Source of the DNA: Bog-159 sp050008575
Lineage (GTDB): Bacteria > Acidobacteriota > Terriglobia > Bryobacterales > Bryobacteraceae
Direction: 5' to 3'
DNA: 64,000 bases
Assembly (NCBI GenBank): GCA_050008575.1
Contig: JBEKMJ010000002.1
Location: 62,001 to 126,000 of the forward strand
The stretch's first letter is position 1, and every line of letters starts with the position of its first letter. Of this stretch, positions 1-7,540 are shown piece by piece. The position numbers were made by a program, and so were the translations under genes. Under the pieces are notes generated by a model. The model saw only the letters and a list, made by a program, of their open reading frames with translations. It was not told where the DNA came from and made no database searches.

Positions 1-2495
1 CTGGCGGATTCGAGAGATGGCGCGCGCGATCCGAATAGATCCCGGGCGAGTGCCCGCCGCTCCGCAACCTCCTCGGGAGTGGGCGAAGGCAGAGATCGAA
101 GTTGGTCGTAGCGCCGCTCCTTCGCCTGCGTGCCTAGATCTCGAGTGTCATGGAGACCGAATAGCGGACCGGTGAGAATCTCATCGGTTTCAAGCCCCTT
201 CAGCTTCATCTCATACTTCCGTATTTCCACGCGGTGGGTCTCCGGAGAACGTACTACGTGCATCACGTTCGTGTCTTCCAGACCACTGAGGACCAGCGCG
301 GAGTGCGTGGTCGCGATCAGTTGCATGCCGGGGAAGCATTCCTGAATCCTAGGCAACAGAATCTGCTGCCAGGCGGGGTGCATGTGCGCGTCGATTTCAT
401 CCATCAGCACCAATACATATCGCGCGGATGCATCCATTTCGGCGCCGTAAATCTCGTAGAGCCGCTGCAGCAAGACGCCCACCCACCCCATTAGAGACGA
501 GGTGCCTTGGCTCACGTATTCCAGCGGCACGATGCCGTCGTCGGTACATACCAACACACGCCTGGTGACCGGGTCGACGCTTTCGAATTCCACCTTCACG
601 CCTTCGAGCAGCCGGCTGATGGTGCCGAAGAATGCGTGGATCAGGCGCTCGTACCGGCCGTCACCGGACTTCGTGCTGAGTTCGTGTTTAGCGCGATAAT
701 CGACATCCACGATCCAGGTTTGCAGGTCGTCCAACCGGATGTCCGCTTCGCCCTTCGCCAGGGGCAAGACATCCTGGACGGTGGGAAACGGCGACGATTG
801 AAACTGGCGGCGAACGTTGTCGCCGGAATTGGTCCGTAGCGGCGGGAATCCGACCGCTAGCCACCCCTCCGCGTCCAGCGGCCCAACCGAACTAGACGTG
901 GATTCCACGCCGGCCTTGGTCCGTTGCAACACTGTCCGATAGGTGCCCAGATCGGTCTCGAGCTGGATACTCGCGGTTTGCGCGTCGGATCGAATCAGCC
1001 GCGCGGTGTAAGGATCGGCCTCTTTGCCGCAAAGAGCCACCGCAATGGCGCGCAGGATGGTGGATTTGCCGACGCCGTTGTTTCCCAGAAGGACGTTGAT
1101 CTTCGGATCGATCGGAATCTCCTGGTGTTCGAAAGGTCCAATGTTGTCGAGGATCACTTTTTTCAAACGCGATGCGCCCGCTTTTGTGACGCCCTTGCCT
1201 GTGAATCCCACATATCTTCGCAATTCTTGCAAGGCGTGCAACTGGTCAAAGCGATCGGCGCGGCGATAAGGAATCACTTGGATGCCGTAGCGGCGGGCCA
1301 GCACGCCGGCCATGGCCTCCCAGGAACTCCCGAGGACGCCGGAAAGAGCGAAGTGCCGGGCATTCGGAAGCGTCGGGAATCGCAGGCCGCGCAAGTAAGT
1401 CTCGATCCCTTCCAGACTGCAGCCGACGAACAGAATAGTCCGTGAAATGAACAGGGTCTCCATGAAACGCTGAAAAATGGGGTTCTCCGATATGGCCCTG
1501 TCAAACTGAGCGGGACTGACCAACATATCCTCCGGCCGATCGAGCGAGCCGTAAAGCTTCAAAATGAAGAAATCGCGGCGCGTAAAGGCGCCCAACAGGC
1601 CATCTGTGTCTTTTGGCGTGAAGACCGGTAGGCTGGGCACGTTCTTTTGAAATGTCACTTCAAGCAGGTTGTCGAAATTCGTGGTGAGCGCCGCCGCGAA
1701 AGGCAGATCGCGAAGGACTCCGTGGGCTTCCGGCGGACTCTTGCCGAGGAACGTCGTTCTTAGAAACTGTTGGAGGAAATCGCCGCTGGCCCGGCCAACG
1801 ATCTCATCGACGACATAATCGCCCTTTAAATCGCGGAGCGCGTTCTCGAAGAACTCCCGGTCTTGACCGGTTACGAAGTCCGCGTCCACCGCCGCCCGCA
1901 CCAGAAGGTCCGCGAACTGCTGCCAGGTTGGCAGGCCGGCCGGAGCGCTGAGTCCGGCGCCCGCATACAGAACGCAATTGCCTTCGCTGAGAGACTCGAG
2001 GAGCGGCTGCGGAAACTCAAATGGCGTAGGGGGCTGCGGCCGGCCGATCTCGCGCTCCGAAGATCCAACTCCGCCCGGCGCGTAATTGGTGCGCATGGCA
2101 GCGACCAGCTTGCGCAGGGAAGCCGCGAATTCGCCCGGCTCTTGAAAATCGGCCCACACTTTTTCCGCAAGGGTTGTGGGGACTTCGCACATCTGGTACA
2201 TCACGGGCAGAAGGATCAGGCGACGTTCGTTGGACTCGCGTTTTAATCCGGCGGTCCATTCCACCTCGGTCTGCCTGGACTGAAAGTATTCCGGAGACAT
2301 GACGATGACGATGAAACGCGCCCGCTCGCGGCCACTCTCCAACGCGTCTCTCCAATTCTCGCCAATGTCGATGAGCTCATCGTAGAATATGGATAGCCCG
2401 TTATCGCGCAAGCCGTCCGCCAACCGCCGGACAAATTCGCGGTTCTTGGCGGAGTAGCTGATATAGACGTCGAGAACTTCGGGCATCGTTGACAT
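1..2495 (-). CDS. TIR - SIR2-like - ABC-class ATPase fusion protein (partial, runs off left edge)
   Basis: Translating the minus strand from the ATG at 2495 gives one uninterrupted frame of about 831 codons to the window edge. Residues about 8-135 look like a TIR domain (VYISYS start, SPEY box, candidate catalytic Glu at 77/79 in QTEVEW). Residues about 170-440 look SIR2-like: YAGAGLSAPAGLPTW near 178, LTTNFDNL near 270, and KLYGS near 312, where the usual catalytic His of KLHGS is Tyr. From about 455 there is an ABC/AAA_21-type ATPase: Walker A GNNGVGKST near 470, Walker B VLMDEID near 695, and H-loop ATTHSALV near 727. TIR and SIR2 domains are known NADases of bacterial immunity and such ATPases are common sensors, so a defence role is inferred. 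No Shine-Dalgarno is evident at the chosen ATG; the frame stays open upstream to 2819. Domain calls are motif-based; the C-terminus is not visible. Confidence 0.85.
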   Translation of the reverse strand, partial: MSTMPEVLDVYISYSAKNREFVRRLADGLRDNGLSIFYDELIDIGENWRDALESGRERARFIVIVMSPEYFQSRQTEVEWTAGLKRESNERRLILLPVMYQMCEVPTTLAEKVWADFQEPGEFAASLRKLVAAMRTNYAPGGVGSSEREIGRPQPPTPFEFPQPLLESLSEGNCVLYAGAGLSAPAGLPTWQQFADLLVRAAVDADFVTGQDREFFENALRDLKGDYVVDEIVGRASGDFLQQFLRTTFLGKSPPEAHGVLRDLPFAAALTTNFDNLLEVTFQKNVPSLPVFTPKDTDGLLGAFTRRDFFILKLYGSLDRPEDMLVSPAQFDRAISENPIFQRFMETLFISRTILFVGCSLEGIETYLRGLRFPTLPNARHFALSGVLGSSWEAMAGVLARRYGIQVIPYRRADRFDQLHALQELRRYVGFTGKGVTKAGASRLKKVILDNIGPFEHQEIPIDPKINVLLGNNGVGKSTILRAIAVALCGKEADPYTARLIRSDAQTASIQLETDLGTYRTVLQRTKAGVESTSSSVGPLDAEGWLAVGFPPLRTNSGDNVRRQFQSSPFPTVQDVLPLAKGEADIRLDDLQTWIVDVDYRAKHELSTKSGDGRYERLIHAFFGTISRLLEGVKVEFESVDPVTRRVLVCTDDGIVPLEYVSQGTSSLMGWVGVLLQRLYEIYGAEMDASARYVLVLMDEIDAHMHPAWQQILLPRIQECFPGMQLIATTHSALVLSGLEDTNVMHVVRSPETHRVEIRKYEMKLKGLETDEILTGPLFGLHDTRDLGTQAKERRYDQLRSLPSPTPEEVAERRALARDLFGSRAPSLESA

Positions 2496-2819
2496 TGTCG
2501 CAGAGTTTAGAGGACCGCGCGGTGAGCGCAACGGATACTCCTTGGTGAATGTCACGCCGAAGCGCAAAAGTTTGGCCAGCGTATCTTCTTCGCCCGCGTC
2601 CAGCCGGTGCCGCACTTGGGCGTCCGCCGTCTTCAACCATTGCGCCCAGCAGATGGCATCCACCGGACCGGCGCGCAAATGGGCGGGCAACTCCGCGGAC
2701 ATCGCCTGCAGAATCGGCCCCGCCGCGAACTGCGCGCGCGAATCCTGAGCGAATGCGGCGGATTGTAAGGTGACTAGAATCGCAACGAGCGCGATGCGTA
2801 TCGGGTCACGAAGGAACAT
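2496..2819 (-). pseudogene. N-terminal remnant of a secreted protein, in frame with the downstream TIR-SIR2-ATPase
   Basis: An ATG at 2819 opens 108 codons that run without a stop into the ATG at 2495. The first 25 residues form a good signal peptide (hydrophobic core ALVAILVTLQSAAFA, cleavage before QD). The next part, including AGPVDAICWAQWLKTADAQ and a TFTKEY segment, resembles the beginning of secreted hypothetical proteins I associate with Acidobacteria; that similarity is from memory. The rest of that family is missing. A signal peptide on a cytosolic TIR/SIR2/ATPase makes no functional sense. I therefore read this as a host gene whose 3' part was replaced, with translation of the defence gene probably starting at 2495 or 2486. 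A genuine exported fusion cannot be excluded. Confidence 0.55.
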
Positions 2820-2866
2820 GTTTGGCCGTTGAGTCCGCATCCGGCCTGCCAAACTGCCGCGTTCCA

Positions 2867-2895
2867 TTGAGCGCGTCTTGAATCGCGCGTATACT
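2867..2895 (+). promoter_or_regulatory. Probable sigma-70 promoter of the GloVer gene
   Basis: TTGAGC (2867-2872) and TATACT (2890-2895) are separated by 17 bp and lie just upstream of the start at 2910, in the divergent gap with the TIR-SIR2-ATPase frame. Confidence 0.5.
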
Positions 2896-2909
2896 ACCAA
2901 GAAGCACCT

Positions 2910-5129
2910 ATGGAAAAGACAACATACAAATTATTGATGTGTATATTGGCCGCCGCGGCGATGGCACCGGCACAAGCGCAGACGGCAACCGAGAGCGTCC
3001 TGCACAATTTCGCGTCCAACCTGCCGGCGGGGTGGGCGCCTTGGGCGACTCCCATCCGCGACTCGGCCGGCAACCTCTACGGAACCGCCATCGGCGGCGG
3101 CACGGGGGGACATGGCGTCGTATACAAAGTCGATACGGCGGGCCACGAGACCATCTTGCACAGTTTCACGGACGGGACAGATGGCGGAACGCCCTACGGC
3201 GGCGTGATCCGCGACTCGGACGGCAATCTCTACGGGACCGCTTACGGCGGCGGCACGGCGGGTGCGGGCGTGGTGTACAAGCTCAATCCTGCCGGCCAGG
3301 AGGCCGTGTTGTATAACTTCACGGGCGGGGCCGACGGGGGCTTCCCCTATGCCGGCGTCATCCGCGACTCAGCCGGCAACCTTTATGGGACTGCCAGCAG
3401 CGGCGGTAGCGGCTTCCTTCAAAGCGGCTATGGCGTGGTTTACAAGCTCAGTGCGGCCGGTCAACAGACGGTGTTGTATACTTTCACGGGCGGGTTCGAC
3501 GGCGGGTCTCCCTTCGCCGGCGTAATCGCCGACGGCGCGGGCAACCTCTACGGAACCGCCGGCTACGGCGGCACGGAGGGCAAGGGCGTGGTCTATAAGC
3601 TGACTGCCGCCGGGCAGGAGTCCGTGTTATACAGCTTCACTGGCGGAGCCGATGGCGGCTATCCCAACTCCGTAATCCGCGACTCGTCGGGCAATCTATA
3701 TGGCACGACTTATGGCGGCGGCAACCTTGCGGGCTTTGGCGTAGTATACGAGTTGAATACCGCCGGCCATCAGACAGTGTTGTACAGCTTCACTGGCGGG
3801 GCCGATGGCGGGAGTCCCGAGTCGGGTGTGATCCGCGACGCCTCGGGCAATCTTTACGGAACTACGCATGGCGGCGGCGCATCGAGCGCGGGCGTAGTGT
3901 ACAAGTTGGCGGGTAGCCAGGAGACGGTGCTGTACAGTTTCACGGGCGCGGCCGACGGGTCGGAGCCCATCGCAGGCGTGATTCTCGACTCGGCTGGCAA
4001 CCTCTACGGCGCTACGTACGGTGGCGGCGTAGCGCGCGCCGGGGTGGTATACAAGCTGGACGCGGCCGGCCAGGAGACCGTGTTGTACGGCTTTGCGGGC
4101 GCGGCCGGCGGCACCAGCCCCGATGCACTGGAACGCGACTCCGCGGGGAACTTCTACGGGACCGCTTTTTCCGGCGGTGCGGCGAACGCGGGTGTAGTGT
4201 TCAAACTGAGTGCGGCCGGCCAGGAGACGGTGCTCTACAGCTTCACCGGCGGCGCCGATGGCGGCGAACCCGCTGGAGGCGTGATCCAAGATTCGTCCGG
4301 CAACCTCTACGGAACCGCTGTAGTGGGTGGCGCGGCGGGTTATGGCGTGGTGTACAAGCTGACTGCGGCTGGCCAGCAGACCGTGTTGCACAGTTTCACC
4401 GCCGGGACCGATGGGGCCTACCCCTACGCGGGCGTGGTCCGCGACTCGGCAGGCAACCTCTACGGAGACACTTCCGCGGGCGGCACCGCCAATGCGGGCG
4501 TGATCTACAAAGTGAATGCAGCCGGCACCGAGACCGTGCTGTACGCCTTCACCGGCGGCGCCGACGGCTCCGAACCGAACCCGGGGTTGATTCGCGACTC
4601 GGCGGGGAACCTCTACGGGACCACTTACCGCGGCGGCGCCTCGAACGCGGGCGTAGTGTTCAAGGTGAGCCCGGCCGGGAAGGAAACCGTGCTGTATACC
4701 TTTACGGGCGGAGCCGATGGGGGGCAGCCGGAATCCGGTGTGATCCGCGACGCGGCGGGCAACTTCTATGGGACCGTGGCCCAGGGCGGTTCGGCCGGTT
4801 GGGGAGTGGTGTACACGCTGAGTACAACCGGCCAAGAGACGGTGCTGTACAACTTTACCATTGGGTTCGGTGGGGGCGCGGCCGTCATCCGGGACCCGGC
4901 GGGCAACCTCTACGGAACGATTTACCAGGACGCCGCCGCGGGCTACGGCGCGGTCTACGAGCTGGATGCAGCGGGGAGTTTTAACGTGCTCTATAACTTC
5001 ACGGGTGGCGACGATGGCGGACAGCCGGAAGGACCTTTGAGCCGCGATTCTTCGGCTAATCTTTACGGGACCGCCAACATGGGCGGGGCCAGCGGTGGCG
5101 GCGTGGTGTTCAAGGTTACACCGCCGTAA
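2910..5129 (+). CDS. GloVer tandem-repeat secreted protein (TIGR03803)
   Basis: This 739-residue protein has an N-terminal signal peptide (hydrophobic run CILAAAAMAPAQA, cut before QT). The rest is about 14 tandem units of some 45-50 residues built on GVVYKL, ETVLYSFTGGADGG, GVIRDSAGNLYGT and a following GGG. NLYGT or a close variant marks each unit, so the protein is presumably an elongated or propeller-like extracellular repeat structure. TIGR03803 (GloVer) proteins are abundant in Acidobacteria and have no established function. There is no recognisable catalytic domain or anchor at the C-terminus, which stops after a last unit ending in VTPP. A long antisense open frame here comes from codon bias. 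A broken copy of the same family lies at 58224-58399. Confidence 0.9.
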   Translation: MEKTTYKLLMCILAAAAMAPAQAQTATESVLHNFASNLPAGWAPWATPIRDSAGNLYGTAIGGGTGGHGVVYKVDTAGHETILHSFTDGTDGGTPYGGVIRDSDGNLYGTAYGGGTAGAGVVYKLNPAGQEAVLYNFTGGADGGFPYAGVIRDSAGNLYGTASSGGSGFLQSGYGVVYKLSAAGQQTVLYTFTGGFDGGSPFAGVIADGAGNLYGTAGYGGTEGKGVVYKLTAAGQESVLYSFTGGADGGYPNSVIRDSSGNLYGTTYGGGNLAGFGVVYELNTAGHQTVLYSFTGGADGGSPESGVIRDASGNLYGTTHGGGASSAGVVYKLAGSQETVLYSFTGAADGSEPIAGVILDSAGNLYGATYGGGVARAGVVYKLDAAGQETVLYGFAGAAGGTSPDALERDSAGNFYGTAFSGGAANAGVVFKLSAAGQETVLYSFTGGADGGEPAGGVIQDSSGNLYGTAVVGGAAGYGVVYKLTAAGQQTVLHSFTAGTDGAYPYAGVVRDSAGNLYGDTSAGGTANAGVIYKVNAAGTETVLYAFTGGADGSEPNPGLIRDSAGNLYGTTYRGGASNAGVVFKVSPAGKETVLYTFTGGADGGQPESGVIRDAAGNFYGTVAQGGSAGWGVVYTLSTTGQETVLYNFTIGFGGGAAVIRDPAGNLYGTIYQDAAAGYGAVYELDAAGSFNVLYNFTGGDDGGQPEGPLSRDSSANLYGTANMGGASGGGVVFKVTPP

Positions 5130-5170
5130 CACCGCCGGCCGGGTTTTTGGGTGCTTAGCCGCTTTTGAAA

Positions 5171-5247
5171 CCGCGCCCTCACGGTCGCGGCCCGGTAACA
5201 GTCGCGTTGATTTCGCACGGCTTGCTGAGCCGCGACCGTCAGGGAGT
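5171..5247. repeat. Dispersed palindromic element, family B (copy 1)
   Basis: The arms ACGGTCGCGGC and GCCGCGACCGT are separated by about 45 bp and can form a long hairpin. A second, strongly similar copy including the same internal bases lies at 42299-42370. Both are intergenic. This is a REP-like element distinct from the GGCGGGC-type palindromes elsewhere in the window. Confidence 0.75.
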
Positions 5248-5354
5248 GGTTCTATCGGCGGGTCTTTTTCCCGCTTGCTTTCCCGCGCAATACCGCATAC
5301 ACTCATATACCGCGGATCATCCCGCAGCTATTCACAAAGAGGGGAAAGAATCGA

Positions 5355-5918
5355 ATGCTTCCACGAAGAAGGTTGTTGTCATTGTCTGCCGCTGTGCTCA
5401 TCCTGGGGCTTTGCCCGCTCATGGCGGCCAGTATCACTTACACGGTTACCGGTACTTTGGGCCCCGTGTTGTCGGGATCGGATCCGCTGGGCGCGAATGG
5501 AGAGAGCGGAACTCTGATCGCAACCGTCAGTACCACGCTGACGCCGACCAGCAAAACGAAGACTTCGGCAACCTATACGCTGCCTGCCGGCGCCATTACG
5601 GTGAACATCGGCGGCACCGTTTACGGGACCACCGGAACCTCGACGCTGAAGTATACCTTGCCGTCCACGGGCTCCGATACCATGGTCTTCACCACCAACG
5701 TTTCCTTGTTGGGCTTCACCGGGACTGTGGTAGGCACAGCGTCGCTGGCCAAGGGCAGCTTCACCAGTGCGGTGCTCAAGCACCCGCAGAAATTCACGCC
5801 TTCTCCGCAGACCCTGACCCCCGCCAAAAAGGCGAGCGGAGCTGGGAGCAAGGTCGAGTACACCGTGGCCATCCTGGGTAGCACGACACTGGGGATCAGC
5901 GGCAGCGCGTCGAATTAG
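5355..5918 (+). CDS. Secreted hypothetical protein
   Basis: This 187-residue protein has a clear signal peptide (MLPRRR n-region, hydrophobic LLSLSAAVLILGL, cleavage near MAA-SIT). A purine-rich ribosome site (GAGGGGAAAG) precedes the ATG. The mature part is rich in Thr, Ser, Gly and Val with alternating patterns such as TYTVTGTLG and GTLIATVSTTL, which suggests an all-beta extracellular protein. I do not recognise a named family. The Lys/Pro-rich segment at residues about 138-160 looks like a linker or exposed loop. It stands alone between the GloVer gene and the carboxypeptidase-regulatory pair. Confidence 0.7.
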   Translation: MLPRRRLLSLSAAVLILGLCPLMAASITYTVTGTLGPVLSGSDPLGANGESGTLIATVSTTLTPTSKTKTSATYTLPAGAITVNIGGTVYGTTGTSTLKYTLPSTGSDTMVFTTNVSLLGFTGTVVGTASLAKGSFTSAVLKHPQKFTPSPQTLTPAKKASGAGSKVEYTVAILGSTTLGISGSASN

Positions 5919-5967
5919 TGAGTCTTCATGGAGGGCGGGCTTAGGTGGGACAGGCGTCAGCCTGTCA

Positions 5968-5994
5968 TTGACGACCGAAGCTCACCTCTATACT
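5968..5994 (+). promoter_or_regulatory. Probable promoter giving a leaderless or near-leaderless mRNA
   Basis: TTGACG (5968-5973) and TATACT (5989-5994) are 15 bp apart. The expected start site falls at about 6001, next to the ATG at 6002, and there is no Shine-Dalgarno. Confidence 0.4.
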
Positions 5995-6001
5995 GTTAGG
6001 T

Positions 6002-7540
6002 ATGCTTTCCCCTCCGGCAGCGCGGCGGGTGCAGTTCTCGGTGGCTGTGGCTTTGCTTGCCGCGCCTCTGCTTGCGGGCGAGCCGGATTTTTGCATCGCC
6101 GGCACGGTGCTGAATGCCGCTACCGGCGAGCCTCTGCGCCATGCCGCCGTCACCATCCCGCAATCGGCCGCGTTCACAGATGCGGCCGGAGCCTTCCGCT
6201 TCTGCAACCTGCCGGCGGGCGCCTACTATGCCAATGCGGAGAAGCCGGGCTTCGTCGCCGCGGGCTCCCGCGTCGCGGTGGGCCCGTCGCGCGAAGACGT
6301 GGTTCTGCGCCTCGATCCCTTCTCGGTCATCGCCGGTAGGGTTGAGGATGCCGCCGGCGAGCCTCTGCAATATGCTCTGATCCAAGCGCTCTCGGCCTCC
6401 GTAGCGGAGGGCCGCCGTAAAGTGCGTGTGGCGTCCGCCGTCTCGACGGACGATCGCGGCGTGTATCGTCTGGCCGGCTTGCACCCCGGCCGGTACTATT
6501 TAAGAGCCGCGGGATGGGATGGCGCTACACCGGATCCGGACGCGAATGAAGCCTTCGCTCCAATCTATTTCGGCGGAGCCAGCGAACTGGCGTCCGCGAC
6601 ACCCGTGACGGTCGAGCCGGGACGCGATTTGCGGGCGGATTTCTCCGTGAGCCTGCGTACCGCGTACCGGATTCGCGGCGCCATCGCCGGCTTTTCGCCT
6701 GGCCGCACCGCCACGATTGAACTGCTCGGCGCCGGCCAGGAACCGAGCGCCGCGCCGGCCGCTTTGGACGCGGCCACGGGTGTGTTCCAGGTTGGCGATG
6801 TAGTGCCGGGCAGCTATATCTTGCGTGCCACCCAGGGAGACGGCCGCGAGCGCGTCCGCGGGGAACTGCCGCTGCAGGTCGTCGGCGATGTGAAGGGCGT
6901 GGTGCTGCCGCTGGTTGGCGGCGTGGCGCTGAAAGGCATCGTGCGCATGGCGGCGGACTCCGGTCCCGCGGCCCCGTCGCCGCCAAACTGTGCCATCCGG
7001 CTTTCGCCCGTCGAGGTGTGGATCTCCGAGGAAACCGAGCTGGCAGCCGCCACCGAACCCAATGGAGAATTCCACATCGAAGGTGTCCTGACGGGCCGCT
7101 ACCGGATCGGGATGGACTGCGCCAACGGCTACATTTCCGCGGCCCGCTTTGGCGAAACCGATTTGCTGGCGGGGGACGAATTCACGATTCCACCGGGTGT
7201 GGCCCCGCCGCCGCTGGAAGCGGTCCTGGCCTCCGATGGCGGCGCCTTGGATGTGACGGCGTCCACCGATGGCGAACCTGGTCCCGCCTGGGTGATTCTG
7301 TTGCCCGGCTCCGGCTACGAACTCCATACCCGGATTGCGCGCCTCAACGCCAATCTCAACTTCTCGGGAGTCGCTCCGGGAGATTATCAGGCCTACGCGT
7401 GGACCGGTCCCCCCGAAGCCTTCGAATACGCCAATCCGGACGCCCGGCAAGCCTGGGCTGGCCGCGCCGTTAGCATCCACATCGGCCCGCGCGATCGCCA
7501 AAACGTGGCCCTGAAGATAGCGGCTGGAGAAGACCCATGA
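6002..7540 (+). CDS. Carboxypeptidase-regulatory-like (Cna-B type) secreted protein, copy 1
   Basis: This 512-residue protein has a signal peptide (hydrophobic VAVALLAAPLLA) followed at once by FCIAGTVLNAATGEPLRHAA, the typical opening of a CarboxypepD_reg beta-sandwich. At least three further sandwich-like segments follow, each recognisable by a G-x-Y-x-L-A-G / PGRYYLRA pattern (for example VYRLAGLHPGRYYL and GRYRIGM). Such proteins are extracellular or periplasmic and thought to bind carbohydrate or protein; no catalytic motif is visible. The ATG lies about 7 bp from a -10 box and has no Shine-Dalgarno. Its stop overlaps the start of the next gene by four bases, and that gene is a paralogue of identical length, so the two form a translationally coupled pair. 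Confidence 0.8.
   Translation: MLSPPAARRVQFSVAVALLAAPLLAGEPDFCIAGTVLNAATGEPLRHAAVTIPQSAAFTDAAGAFRFCNLPAGAYYANAEKPGFVAAGSRVAVGPSREDVVLRLDPFSVIAGRVEDAAGEPLQYALIQALSASVAEGRRKVRVASAVSTDDRGVYRLAGLHPGRYYLRAAGWDGATPDPDANEAFAPIYFGGASELASATPVTVEPGRDLRADFSVSLRTAYRIRGAIAGFSPGRTATIELLGAGQEPSAAPAALDAATGVFQVGDVVPGSYILRATQGDGRERVRGELPLQVVGDVKGVVLPLVGGVALKGIVRMAADSGPAAPSPPNCAIRLSPVEVWISEETELAAATEPNGEFHIEGVLTGRYRIGMDCANGYISAARFGETDLLAGDEFTIPPGVAPPPLEAVLASDGGALDVTASTDGEPGPAWVILLPGSGYELHTRIARLNANLNFSGVAPGDYQAYAWTGPPEAFEYANPDARQAWAGRAVSIHIGPRDRQNVALKIAAGEDP

Noticed and set aside
3696..5306. A 536-codon open frame antisense to the GloVer gene
   Set aside because: It mirrors the repeat DNA of a gene with a signal peptide and family motifs; its own product has no recognisable features and shows only the antisense echo of the repeats.
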